Positions 13,983 through 22,497 of a stretch of DNA of 64,000 nt are shown in pieces; position 1 is the stretch's first letter; every line of letters begins with the position of its first letter. The translations under genes and the position numbers were made by a program. The DNA comes from Geodermatophilaceae bacterium URHA0031 (GTDB lineage Bacteria > Actinomycetota > Actinomycetes > Mycobacteriales > Geodermatophilaceae), in the NCBI GenBank assembly GCA_000620205.1, contig JHVP01000001.1, forward strand, positions 1 through 64,000. Reading direction: 5' to 3'. The notes beneath the pieces were generated by a model, which worked only from the letters and a program-made list of their open reading frames with translations, was not told the origin of the DNA and searched no databases.

Positions 13983-16798
13983 CCCGTGCGCCCGGGCAGG
14001 GCGCCGAGCTGCTCGCCGGTCTGCGCCGGGCCGGGGTCTCCGATGTCGACGACTCCGGCCTGGCCCGGGCGCTGTACTCCACCGACGCCTCGCTGTACCG
14101 GGTGCTGCCCCGGGCCGTCGTGCGCCCACGGCACCCCGACGAGATCGTCGCGACGCTGGCGGTGTGCCGGGAGCTCGGGGTCCCGCTGACCGCACGCGGC
14201 GCCGGGACGTCGATCGCCGGCAACGCGGTCGGTCCCGGCGTCGTGTTCGACACCAGCCGGCACCTGTCCCGGGTGCACTCCGTCGACCCCGGCACGCGGA
14301 CGGCGGTGGTCGACCCCGGCGTGGTGCAGGCGTCGCTGCAGGCCGCTGCCCGGCCGTACGGGCTGCGCTTCGGCCCGGACCCGAGCACGCACAACCGCTG
14401 CACGATCGGCGGGATGATCGGCAACAACGCCTGCGGCTCGCGGGCGCTGGGCTACGGGCGGACGTCGGACAACGTGGCCGCCCTCGACGTCGTCACCGGC
14501 GCCGGCGTCCGGATGCGGCTGGACGGCACCGGCGGGCTGCCCGCGGAGCTGCAGGCGCTGGTCGACGCGCACCTGGTGGTGCTCCGCACCGAGCTCGGGC
14601 GGTTCGGCCGGCAGGTGTCCGGCTACGCGCTCGAGCACCTGCTGCCCGAACGGGGAGGCGACCTCGCCCGGGCGCTGGTCGGCAGCGAGGGCACCCTGGC
14701 GCTGACGCTGGGCGCGACGGTGCGGCTGGTGCCCGAGCCGGCGGTGCGCGCGCTCGTCGTCCTCGGGTACCCCTCGATGCCCGACGCGGCCGACGCCACC
14801 CCGCCGCTGCTGGCGTACTCGCCCACCGCGGTCGAGGGGCTGGACTCTCGGATCGTGCAGCGGCTGCGGGACGTCCCGGCCGCCGTCGTCCCGGACCTAC
14901 CGCGGGGCGAGGGGTGGCTGATCGTCGAGCTCACCGGCGACGACGCCGGCGAGGTCACCGACCGGGCCCGGCGGATGGCGGCGGCCGCGGGAGCGGTCGA
15001 CACCCTGGTGGTCAGCGACCCGGCGGAGGCGGCGGCGATCTGGCGGATCCGGGAGGACGGGGCGGGGCTCGCCGGCCGGACCAGCGACGGGCGGCCCGCG
15101 CACGCCGGCTGGGAGGACGCCGCCGTCCCGGTCGAGCAGCTCGGCGACTACCTCCGCGACTTCGACGCGCTGCTGACCGAGCACGGTCTGCAGGGCCTGC
15201 CCTACGGGCACTTCGGGGACGGCTGCGTGCACGTGCGGATCGACTTCCCGTTCGGCGCGCAGCACGAGGACGGCGGCCGGCCGCGGTACCGGGCCTTCAT
15301 CACCGACGCCGCCCGGCTGGTGGCCCGGCACGGCGGGTCGGTGTCCGGGGAGCACGGCGACGGCCGGGCGCGCGGCGAGCTGCTGCCGTTCATGTACTCC
15401 CCGGAGGTCCTCGCGCTGTTCGAGCGGGTCAAGGGCGTGCTCGACCCGGACGACGTGCTCAACCCCGGCGTCCTGGTGCGCCCGGCGCCGTTCGACGCCG
15501 ACGTCCGGGTCGCCGAGGTGGCGCCCCGCCGGCAGCACCTCGCGCTGGCCTACCGGCACGACGGCGGGGACCTCACCGCCGCGGTGCACCGGTGCACCGG
15601 CGTCGGGAAGTGCCGGGCCGACCTGACCGCCGGCGGCGGGGTCATGTGCCCCTCCTACCCGGCCACCCTGCAGGAGAAGGACTCCACCCGCGGCCGCGCC
15701 CGGGTGCTGCAGGAGATGCTCGCGCCGGGCGGACCGGTGCACGACTGGCGCTCGCCGGAGGTGCACGAGGCGCTGGACCTCTGCCTGTCCTGCAAGGGCT
15801 GCTCGCGGGACTGCCCCACCGGGGTGGACATGGCCGCCTACAAGTCCGAGGTGCTGCACCAGTCCTACCGGCGGCGGCTGCGGCCGCGGCCGCACTACGC
15901 GCTGGGTCAGCTGCCCCGCTGGTCGGACCTGGCCGCCCGCGCGCCGCGGGTGGTCAACCGGCTGCTGGGCTCGCGGCCCGGGGGCGCGCTGGCCAAGTGG
16001 GCCGCCGGCGTCGACCAGCGCCGCGACCTCCCCGCCTTCGCGCCGCGCACCTTCTCCGCCGGCTGGACACCACGCCCGGACGACGAACGGCCGGCCGTGG
16101 CGCTGTGGGTGGACTCGTTCACCGACCACTTCGCGCCCGAGGCGGCCACGGCCGTGGTCACCGTGCTCGAGCGCGCCGGCTACCGGGTCGTGGTGCCGCC
16201 CGCGGACACCTGCTGCGCGCTGACCTGGATCACCACCGGTCAGCTGGACGCGGCCCGGCGGATCCTGCGGAGCACGCTCACCACGCTGGCCGGCTACGCC
16301 GACGCGGGGATGCCGATCGTCGGCGTGGAGCCGTCGTGCACCGCCGTCCTCCGCGGGGAGGCGGCGGAGCTGGTCGACGACCCGGTGACCGAGCGGGTCG
16401 CCCGGGCCACCCGGACACTGGCCGAGCTGCTGACCGGGACCCCGGGGTGGGAGCCGCCGTCCCTGGCCGGGGTGGAGGTGGTGGCGCAGCCGCACTGCCA
16501 CCACCACTCGGTGCTGGGCTGGAGCACCGACGAGCGGCTGCTGCGCCGGGCCGGCGCGACGCTGACCCGGGTGGGCGGCTGCTGCGGGCTGGCGGGCAAC
16601 TGGGGCGTCGAGCGCGGGCACCACGACGTGTCGGTCCGGATCGCCGAGCACGCGCTGCTGCCCGCCGTCCGCGCGGCCGGACCGGACGCCGTCGTCCTCG
16701 CCGACGGCTTCTCCTGCCGGACCCAGCTCGACCAGCTCGCGGGGCGCCCGGCGCTGCACCTGGCCCAGCTGCTGGCGGCCCCGCCGCTCAGAGGCTGA
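13979..16798 (+). CDS. YdiJ-like FAD/Fe-S oxidoreductase, probable D-2-hydroxyglutarate dehydrogenase
   Basis: A 939-residue fusion. Residues 1 to about 500 are a GlcD/FAD_binding_4 flavoprotein with ARGAGTSIAGNAVG, DPSTHNRCTIGGMIGNNACG and SGEHGDGRARGELLP. Residues about 535-620 carry Fe-S cysteines in CTGVGKCRADL and CLSCKGCSRDCPTGVD. Residues about 700 to the end are CCG-type domains (ADTCCALTW, VGGCCGLAGNWG). The order matches E. coli YdiJ, reported to oxidise D-2-hydroxyglutarate. GTG 13979 overlaps the transhydrogenase stop (GTGA). Coupling to that gene supports the substrate, though D-lactate or glycolate cannot be excluded. Confidence 0.85.
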   Translation: MTRAPGQGAELLAGLRRAGVSDVDDSGLARALYSTDASLYRVLPRAVVRPRHPDEIVATLAVCRELGVPLTARGAGTSIAGNAVGPGVVFDTSRHLSRVHSVDPGTRTAVVDPGVVQASLQAAARPYGLRFGPDPSTHNRCTIGGMIGNNACGSRALGYGRTSDNVAALDVVTGAGVRMRLDGTGGLPAELQALVDAHLVVLRTELGRFGRQVSGYALEHLLPERGGDLARALVGSEGTLALTLGATVRLVPEPAVRALVVLGYPSMPDAADATPPLLAYSPTAVEGLDSRIVQRLRDVPAAVVPDLPRGEGWLIVELTGDDAGEVTDRARRMAAAAGAVDTLVVSDPAEAAAIWRIREDGAGLAGRTSDGRPAHAGWEDAAVPVEQLGDYLRDFDALLTEHGLQGLPYGHFGDGCVHVRIDFPFGAQHEDGGRPRYRAFITDAARLVARHGGSVSGEHGDGRARGELLPFMYSPEVLALFERVKGVLDPDDVLNPGVLVRPAPFDADVRVAEVAPRRQHLALAYRHDGGDLTAAVHRCTGVGKCRADLTAGGGVMCPSYPATLQEKDSTRGRARVLQEMLAPGGPVHDWRSPEVHEALDLCLSCKGCSRDCPTGVDMAAYKSEVLHQSYRRRLRPRPHYALGQLPRWSDLAARAPRVVNRLLGSRPGGALAKWAAGVDQRRDLPAFAPRTFSAGWTPRPDDERPAVALWVDSFTDHFAPEAATAVVTVLERAGYRVVVPPADTCCALTWITTGQLDAARRILRSTLTTLAGYADAGMPIVGVEPSCTAVLRGEAAELVDDPVTERVARATRTLAELLTGTPGWEPPSLAGVEVVAQPHCHHHSVLGWSTDERLLRRAGATLTRVGGCCGLAGNWGVERGHHDVSVRIAEHALLPAVRAAGPDAVVLADGFSCRTQLDQLAGRPALHLAQLLAAPPLRG

Positions 16799-17228
16799 TC
16801 GCGACGGTCGCCGCCAGCTCGCGGACCGCGTCGAGCTCGGCGGTCCCGGGAGCGCCGACGAGGCTGACCGGGGCGGCGACCTGCCGCCAGCGCAGCGCCC
16901 CGGTGATGCGCTGGATGCTGGTCAGCGCCCCGGCGGTGTCGTCGTTGCCGTGCACGTAGACGCCGTAGGGCAGGCCGGCGGTCGCGTCCAGGCAGGGGTA
17001 GTAGACCGTGTCGAAGAAGTGCTTGAGCGCGCCGGACATGTACCCGATGTTGGCCGGGGTGCCCAGCAGCAGGCCGTCCGCGGCGAGCAGGTCGGCGGGG
17101 CCGGCCGAGAGCGCCGGGCGCACCGCCAGCTCGACCTCCTCGACCAGCGCCGCGCCCTCCCGGACGGCCTCCAGCACCGCCTGCAGCGCAGGGGAGGGCG
17201 TGTGGTGGACGACGAGGAGTCGCGGCAT
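16788..17228 (-). CDS. Flavodoxin-like / NADPH-dependent FMN reductase family protein
   Basis: A 146-residue flavodoxin-fold protein with the opening strand RLLVVHHTPSP as phosphate-binding loop, LLLGTPANIGYMSGALKHFFD as the second FMN loop, and a YVHGNDDT strand. This is the small NAD(P)H:flavin reductase or flavodoxin type. It converges on the YdiJ-like gene and the two overlap by 11 bases at their 3' ends. It is divergent from the DNA ligase gene. Its redox partner is not evident. Confidence 0.8.
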   Translation of the reverse strand: MPRLLVVHHTPSPALQAVLEAVREGAALVEEVELAVRPALSAGPADLLAADGLLLGTPANIGYMSGALKHFFDTVYYPCLDATAGLPYGVYVHGNDDTAGALTSIQRITGALRWRQVAAPVSLVGAPGTAELDAVRELAATVAISL

Positions 17229-17266
17229 CCGGGCAGTGTCCCGCGGTCGGCTGCCACCATGACGGC

Positions 17267-18799
17267 GTGCTCCTCGCCGACGTCCTCGCCGTCTCCGCTG
17301 CGGTCAGCGCCACCCGGTCCCGGACGGCGAAGGCGCAGGCCATCGCCGACCTGCTCCGCCGGGCCGAGGACGCGGAGGTCGAGCCGGTCACCGCGTGGCT
17401 GTCCGGTGAGCTCCGGCAGGGCCGGCTCGGGCTGGGCTGGCGGACGCTGTCGCGGCTGACCGGCGAGCCGGCGGCGGAGCCGTCGCTGACCGTCGAGGCG
17501 CTCGACGCGGCGCTCACGGAGCTCGCCACGACGTCCGGGCCGGGGTCAGCGGGCCGCCGGGACGCGCTGGTCGGCACGGTGCTGTCGGCGGCGACCGAGC
17601 AGGAGCAGCAGTTCCTCGTCCGGCTGCTCACCGGGGAGCTGCGGCAAGGGGCGCTGGAGGGCGTGGTGCTGGACGCGGTCGCGCTCGCAGCGGACGTGCC
17701 CGCGGCCGCGGTGCGCCGGGCGTTCATGCTCTCCGGCCGGCTGCCGGAGACCGCGGCCACCGCGCTGGCCGGCGGGGTCGCGGCGCTGGATGCGGTGCAG
17801 CTGCAGGTGGGCCGGCCGGTGCGGCCGATGCTCGCCAGCCCGGGCTCGTCGTTGGACGCCGCGCTGACCGACCTGGGTGCCGAGGTCACCGTCGAGTTCA
17901 AGCTGGACGGCGCCCGCATGCAGGTGCACCGGGACGGCGACGTCGTCCGGGTGTGGACGCGGACGCTGCGCGAGGTGACCGACGGGGTGCCGGAGCTGGT
18001 GGACCGGATCCGCGCGCTGCCGTGCGACACCGCCGTGCTGGACGGGGAGACGCTGGCACTGGACGACGACGGCCGGCCGCGGGCGTTCCAGGACACGATG
18101 AGCCGGTTCGGCAGCGACTCCGCGGACGCGGGTGTCCTGCTGTCCCCCTTCCTCTTCGACGTGCTGCACCTGGACGGCCGCGACCTGCTCGACGAGCCGC
18201 TGGCCGCGCGGCTGGACGCGCTCGCCGGGTTGCTGGCCGATGACGCGCACGCGGCGCTGCGGATGCCCGGCCTGCGGCGGCCCACGGCCGAGCAGGCGGC
18301 GGGCGTGCTGGACGAGGCCCTCACCGCGGGGCACGAGGGGGTCGTGGTCAAGGCGCTGGACGCGCCGTACGCGGCCGGGCGGCGGGGCAAGGCGTGGCAG
18401 AAGGTCAAACCGGTGCACAGCCTGGACCTGGTCGTGCTCGGCGCGGAGTGGGGGTACGGCCGGCGGTCGGGGAAGTTGTCCAACATCCACCTCGGCGCCC
18501 GCGACCCCGACGACGGGGAGCCGGTGATGGTCGGCAAGACCTTCAAGGGCATGACCGACGAGCTGCTGGAGTGGCAGACCGCCACCTTCCCCGGCCTGGC
18601 CGCCGAGCAGCCGCCGTGGGGGGTGCTGCTGCGACCGGAGCTGGTCGTGGAGATCGCGCTCGACGGCGCGCAGCGCAGCCCGCGCTACCCCGGCGGGGTG
18701 GCGCTGCGGTTCGCCCGGGTGCTGCGCTACCGGCCGGACAAGACCGCCGCCGAGGCGGACACGATCGACGCGGTGCGCGCCCTGCTCGCCGGCGGCTGA
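17267..18799 (+). CDS. ligB: ATP-dependent DNA ligase, LigB type
   Basis: A 510-residue ATP-dependent ligase, the same length as mycobacterial LigB. It has an N-terminal DNA-binding domain (residues 1-195), an adenylation domain with the nucleotidyl-lysine motif EFKLDGARMQVHR (Lys212), the motifs DGETLALDDDGRP and HEGVVVKALD, and an OB-fold with WQKVKP and VEIALDGAQRSPRYPGGVALRF. It seals nicks using ATP and is accessory to the NAD-dependent LigA. The GTG at 17267 is in frame; a nearby ATG at 17259 is not. It is a stand-alone gene. Confidence 0.93.
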   Translation: MLLADVLAVSAAVSATRSRTAKAQAIADLLRRAEDAEVEPVTAWLSGELRQGRLGLGWRTLSRLTGEPAAEPSLTVEALDAALTELATTSGPGSAGRRDALVGTVLSAATEQEQQFLVRLLTGELRQGALEGVVLDAVALAADVPAAAVRRAFMLSGRLPETAATALAGGVAALDAVQLQVGRPVRPMLASPGSSLDAALTDLGAEVTVEFKLDGARMQVHRDGDVVRVWTRTLREVTDGVPELVDRIRALPCDTAVLDGETLALDDDGRPRAFQDTMSRFGSDSADAGVLLSPFLFDVLHLDGRDLLDEPLAARLDALAGLLADDAHAALRMPGLRRPTAEQAAGVLDEALTAGHEGVVVKALDAPYAAGRRGKAWQKVKPVHSLDLVVLGAEWGYGRRSGKLSNIHLGARDPDDGEPVMVGKTFKGMTDELLEWQTATFPGLAAEQPPWGVLLRPELVVEIALDGAQRSPRYPGGVALRFARVLRYRPDKTAAEADTIDAVRALLAGG

Positions 18800-18882
18800 C
18801 GGCCGCTCAGTTCCGTCGCGGCGGCAGGTCTCCACCTCAACGGGGGCGGCAGCACCCCTGGCCGCCGAGCGCTGGAGGAGCC

Positions 18883-19473
18883 GTGGGCAAGGTCGTGTCA
18901 TCTGCGTCGATGTCGCTGGACGGGTACGTCGCCCTGCCGGACGACACCCCCGGCCCGCTGTTCGACTGGTACGACGCCGGGGACGTCGAGGTGCGCACCG
19001 CGCGGGAGGACCTGACCTTCCACCTGACGCCGGACAGCGCCGGGCACTGGGCAGCGTGGGTGGGGTCGTTGGGCGCTCTGGTCGTCGGCCGCCGGCTGTT
19101 CGACCTCACCGACGGATGGCAGGGGCGGCACCCGCTGGGTGTGCCGGTCGTCGTGGTCACCCACCGCCCGCCGCAGGACTGGGTGCACGCCGGACCCTCG
19201 ACCGAGTTCCGCGACGACGTCGGCGCAGCTGTCGCCCGAGCCCAGGAGATCGCCGGGAACGCGACCGTCGGGGTCGCGGCGGGCACGATCGCCAGTCAGT
19301 GCCTCGACCGCGGCCTGCTGGACGAGGTGGCGATCGACCTGGTCCCCGTCGTGCTCGGTGCCGGCCGCCCGTACTTCACCGACGTCGCGCACGGGCCGAC
19401 GCTGCTCGGGAAGCCGACGACGACGCTCCATGGCGACCGGGTCACGCACCTCGTCTTCCCCGTCCGACGCTGA
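18883..19473 (+). CDS. Dihydrofolate reductase / RibD C-terminal family protein
   Basis: A 196-residue member of the RibD C-terminal/DHFR fold. It shows ASMSLDGYVA at the N-terminus, GALVVGRRLFDLTDGW around residue 65, VVVVTHRPP, and the C-terminal DEVAIDLVPVVLGAGRPYF signature. This group is distinct from true FolA and includes NADPH-dependent reductases of unknown substrate. The GTG start has GGAGGAG directly upstream. It is convergent with the HNH gene across a repeat-containing gap. Confidence 0.85.
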   Translation: MGKVVSSASMSLDGYVALPDDTPGPLFDWYDAGDVEVRTAREDLTFHLTPDSAGHWAAWVGSLGALVVGRRLFDLTDGWQGRHPLGVPVVVVTHRPPQDWVHAGPSTEFRDDVGAAVARAQEIAGNATVGVAAGTIASQCLDRGLLDEVAIDLVPVVLGAGRPYFTDVAHGPTLLGKPTTTLHGDRVTHLVFPVRR

Positions 19474-19513
19474 GGGGCCCGCGACGGCACCGCCGGTGGA
19501 CATCCCGACAGGT

Positions 19514-19588
19514 CGACATGTCGCCACATCGTCTCGTCGCTCTGTCGCCACATCGCCCTGTCGGCACATGGCCCCTGTCGCCACATCG
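19514..19588. repeat. Cluster of four 13-bp direct repeats
   Basis: The 13-mer TGTCGCCACATCG occurs at 19519, 19543 and 19576, with a two-mismatch copy at 19559. Start-to-start spacings are 24, 16 and 17 bases. The palindrome CGACATGTCG (19514-19523) overlaps the first copy. The cluster occupies the convergent gap between the DHFR-like gene and the DUF222/HNH gene, so it is not promoter DNA for either neighbour. It could bind a protein cooperatively or be a short tandem-repeat remnant. Confidence 0.7.
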
Positions 19589-19597
19589 CCCTGTCGA

Positions 19598-21238
19598 TCA
19601 GAAGGGCGGCGGATCGTCGGCCGGGCCGGGTGGTGGGCCGCCGACGGGGACCAGCACGAGTTCGTCGGGCAGGCGGAAGCCCGGTGGTCTCGTCGTGCGG
19701 GTGACCCCGGACGGGGTGGTGACCGACAGGACCCCGTCCTCGGTCATGGTGAACCGCCAGCCCGGGGCATGGGTCTTGAGCCGGTGGTGCCGGCGGCACA
19801 ACGAGCACAGGTTCTCGCAGGCCGTCTGCCCACCTTCGGCGTACGGGTGGACGTGGTCGGCCTCGGTCCACCGCGCCGGCCGGCGACAGCCGGGATGCCG
19901 GCAGCCGCGGTCCCGGGCCCGCACGTACCGCCGTTGCGCCGGGGTGGGCCGGTACCGGTCCACCGGCGGCGGCCGGTCCAGCACGCCACACCCGCAGTCA
20001 GCGGCTCCGGGGTCGGGGCGCCCGTGTTGAGGGCAGCCGCGGCGGACCAGCTGCTCAAGCTCACCGCGGGTGACGCTGGCGCGCAGCGCCCCGGTCCGGG
20101 GGGCGGTCAGCGAGATGCCCAGGCTGCCGCCGGCCGGTGCCTGGAGCCCGCCCGGGCACATCGCGTCCAGCTGCTCCAACAGCCCGCGCAGCTGACCGGC
20201 GGTGATCGGCGCCCCGTCCACCGTCGGGGTGTCCGCATCGGTCGGAGGGGTGAACGGTCCAACGTCGCCGCCGGTCGGCCGGGTGCCCTCACCGGCCGAC
20301 CGGGTGTCCAGCACCGGCAACGGGGCGATGAGCTCCAGGTGCGCGGTCACCGGCTGTCGGGAGGTGTCCCACGGCCGCAGCACCAGGTCCTGCAACACCA
20401 AGGCGCGCAGCTGCCCGATCGGCCGGGTGTCCCCGTCGGCCTTCAGCATCCGGGCGTAGCCGTCCACGGCGTCCCGGCAGGCCGCCGCGACCGGCATCGG
20501 CAGGTCCGCGACCAGCTGACCCATCCCATCCGCGGTCGCCCTGGCCTGCACGTCCATGCAGCGTTCGGCCTTCCTCCGCCGCCGGTCGGCCGCGGCGGCG
20601 TCCACCGCGATCAACGCCGCCGCGCACCGCTCGCCCAGCCGCACCGGGGTCTCCCCCGCCAACGCCCACTCCAGCGCCTGCGCCTCCACCTCGGCCACCA
20701 CCGCTGGGGTCACCCGGCCGCCGGCGTCCTCGGACTGCCCGCCGAGGGCCTTGACGATCGCGTTCGCCCGCGGCTGGTCGATCAGCCCGTCGGCCAGCGC
20801 CGCCCACGTCGCCGGCAGCTCCCGACGCAGTACCAGCGACCGCTCGGTCAACGCGGTCGCCGCCGCCCGGGAGATCCCGGCCACCACCGCCAGCTCATCG
20901 GCGAAGAACTCACTCACCCCCGCCGGCGCCCGATCCGGCAGGTAACCCTCCACGCCGTGCCCGGGCTGGTCCTCGGTCAGATCCGACTGCTGCGGCCGAC
21001 GCGCGGCCAACCCGGCCACCAACGCCGCCTCATAGGCCGCCAGCTTCGCCCGACCCACCGCCACCGCGGCCAGCTCCCGGGCGATCTCGGCGTCATCGAA
21101 CCCGTCCACGTCCAGCATGTCGGTCAACCGCGCCGGACGACGGGTCACCCCCTCCGGAGCCGGACCCCACGCGTCGGGGAGAGACGGGCGGGCAGGCGCC
21201 ACCGTCAGCGCCACCCCGTACCCACCGGCCTCGAACAC
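19598..21238 (-). CDS. DUF222 / HNH endonuclease (13E12 repeat family)
   Basis: A 546-residue protein with an N-terminal DUF222 region (about residues 40-370) and a C-terminal HNH nuclease domain. The nuclease motif reads RDRGCRHPGCRRPARWTEAD, then HVHPYAEGGQTACENLCSLC and RRHHRLKTH, with zinc-type cysteines and the catalytic histidine present. Such genes occur in many copies in actinobacterial genomes and are often treated as mobile-like, although their role is unknown. The GTG start at 21238 lacks a strong ribosome-binding site. The protein ends in a Pro-rich tail. Confidence 0.9.
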   Translation of the reverse strand: MFEAGGYGVALTVAPARPSLPDAWGPAPEGVTRRPARLTDMLDVDGFDDAEIARELAAVAVGRAKLAAYEAALVAGLAARRPQQSDLTEDQPGHGVEGYLPDRAPAGVSEFFADELAVVAGISRAAATALTERSLVLRRELPATWAALADGLIDQPRANAIVKALGGQSEDAGGRVTPAVVAEVEAQALEWALAGETPVRLGERCAAALIAVDAAAADRRRRKAERCMDVQARATADGMGQLVADLPMPVAAACRDAVDGYARMLKADGDTRPIGQLRALVLQDLVLRPWDTSRQPVTAHLELIAPLPVLDTRSAGEGTRPTGGDVGPFTPPTDADTPTVDGAPITAGQLRGLLEQLDAMCPGGLQAPAGGSLGISLTAPRTGALRASVTRGELEQLVRRGCPQHGRPDPGAADCGCGVLDRPPPVDRYRPTPAQRRYVRARDRGCRHPGCRRPARWTEADHVHPYAEGGQTACENLCSLCRRHHRLKTHAPGWRFTMTEDGVLSVTTPSGVTRTTRPPGFRLPDELVLVPVGGPPPGPADDPPPF

Positions 21239-21349
21239 ACCCTGAAGCTAGCGAGGGGGTACGACAGTTCTGGCTGGTCGGTGGCGTACCTCGGAGGATT
21301 CCCGTCGAGCGGTGGCCACGGCTCCGCTGCGGCGCCCGGCGCCTGACTG

Positions 21350-22483
21350 CTAGGCCTGCGCGGCGTCGTCCGGGGTGCGGCGGCGGCCGGCGGGCGTGGC
21401 CACCAGGAACAGCGCGCCGATGCCGACCAGCAGCCAGAGGCTGACCAGCCGGTAGACCAGCACCGCAGGCACGGCCTGGCTCGCCGGCAGCCCGGCGGCC
21501 ACGAGTGCCGAGGCGAGCGCCGTCTCCACCACGCCGATCCCGCCGGGCGTGAGCCGGGCCGAGGAGGCGAGGGCCCCGGCGGCCCAGGCGAGCAGCAGGC
21601 CCTGCCAGGGCACGGGCGCACCGACGGCGACCAGCGCGAGCGCGAGCGTGGCGACGTCCAGCACCCAGTTGGCCAGCGCGTAGAAGCCGGCGGCGCTGCC
21701 GGCGAGCGGGCTCAACCGGAACGAGCCGAGCGAGCTGAGCAGCTCGTCGACCCGGAGGCCGACCCGGTCGCTGCGCAGCGCCGGCACCCACCGGCCGAGG
21801 ACCGCGGCGGCCCGGCTGACCCAGCGCACCACCACCGCACGGGTCCGCGCGTGCCGGAGCACGAGGACCAGACCGACGACCGGGACGACCCCGGCCACGG
21901 TGGCGAGGAACGCGCCGAGCGCCCCCACCAGCGACCCGGTGACCGCCGAGCCGACGGCGAGCACGACGGCCAGCGACGCGGTCGCGGCGATGCCCGAGAC
22001 CGCCAGCGCCCAGCCGACGAGCCCGGTGCTGTTGCCGAGCGCGTGCAGCCGCCGGTAGATGTACGCGGCGCTCGCCGCGGCCCCGGCGACGGGCACCGTG
22101 GCCGAGATGGCGTTGCCCGCGTAGATCGTGCTCGTGGCACTGCCCAGCGGGGCCGACCCGCCGCCGGCGCGGAGCAGCCCGCGCTGCTGCTCCACCAGGC
22201 ACTGCATCGACAGCAGCTGCACGACCGCTGCCAGGAGCACCCACTTCCAGGCGACCCCGACCAGCCCGTCCCACCACTCCGCGATGCGGTGCCGGAAGAC
22301 GACGACCAGCCCCACGGCGACCAGCACCAGCAGGACGCGCAGGAGCAGGCCCAGCGGCCGTCGCTGCCCGGCGGGCCCGGGCACCGGGACGTCGTCCGGG
22401 GCGGACAGCCGCCCGGACGACAGCGGCGGTCCTTCCTCCTGCTCCGGGCTCACCACCCCATGGTCCCCGTCGGCCGAGCGCAC
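21350..22483 (-). CDS. YbhN/UPF0104-type integral membrane protein (LPG synthase TM region family)
   Basis: A 377-residue polytopic membrane protein with about eight hydrophobic helices after a roughly 40-residue hydrophilic N-terminus. AGNAISATVPVAGAAASAAYIYRR and SARLTPGGIGVVETALASALVAAG are the diagnostic segments of the lysylphosphatidylglycerol-synthase membrane domain family. There is no catalytic aminoacyl-transfer domain, so it resembles flippase-like or hopanoid-related members. The GTG at 22483 starts 14 bases after the LLM gene's stop, suggesting co-transcription. The exact start is uncertain (another GTG pair lies at 22456). Confidence 0.8.
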   Translation of the reverse strand: MRSADGDHGVVSPEQEEGPPLSSGRLSAPDDVPVPGPAGQRRPLGLLLRVLLVLVAVGLVVVFRHRIAEWWDGLVGVAWKWVLLAAVVQLLSMQCLVEQQRGLLRAGGGSAPLGSATSTIYAGNAISATVPVAGAAASAAYIYRRLHALGNSTGLVGWALAVSGIAATASLAVVLAVGSAVTGSLVGALGAFLATVAGVVPVVGLVLVLRHARTRAVVVRWVSRAAAVLGRWVPALRSDRVGLRVDELLSSLGSFRLSPLAGSAAGFYALANWVLDVATLALALVAVGAPVPWQGLLLAWAAGALASSARLTPGGIGVVETALASALVAAGLPASQAVPAVLVYRLVSLWLLVGIGALFLVATPAGRRRTPDDAAQA

Positions 22484-22497
22484 CCGGTCGGCCGGGG

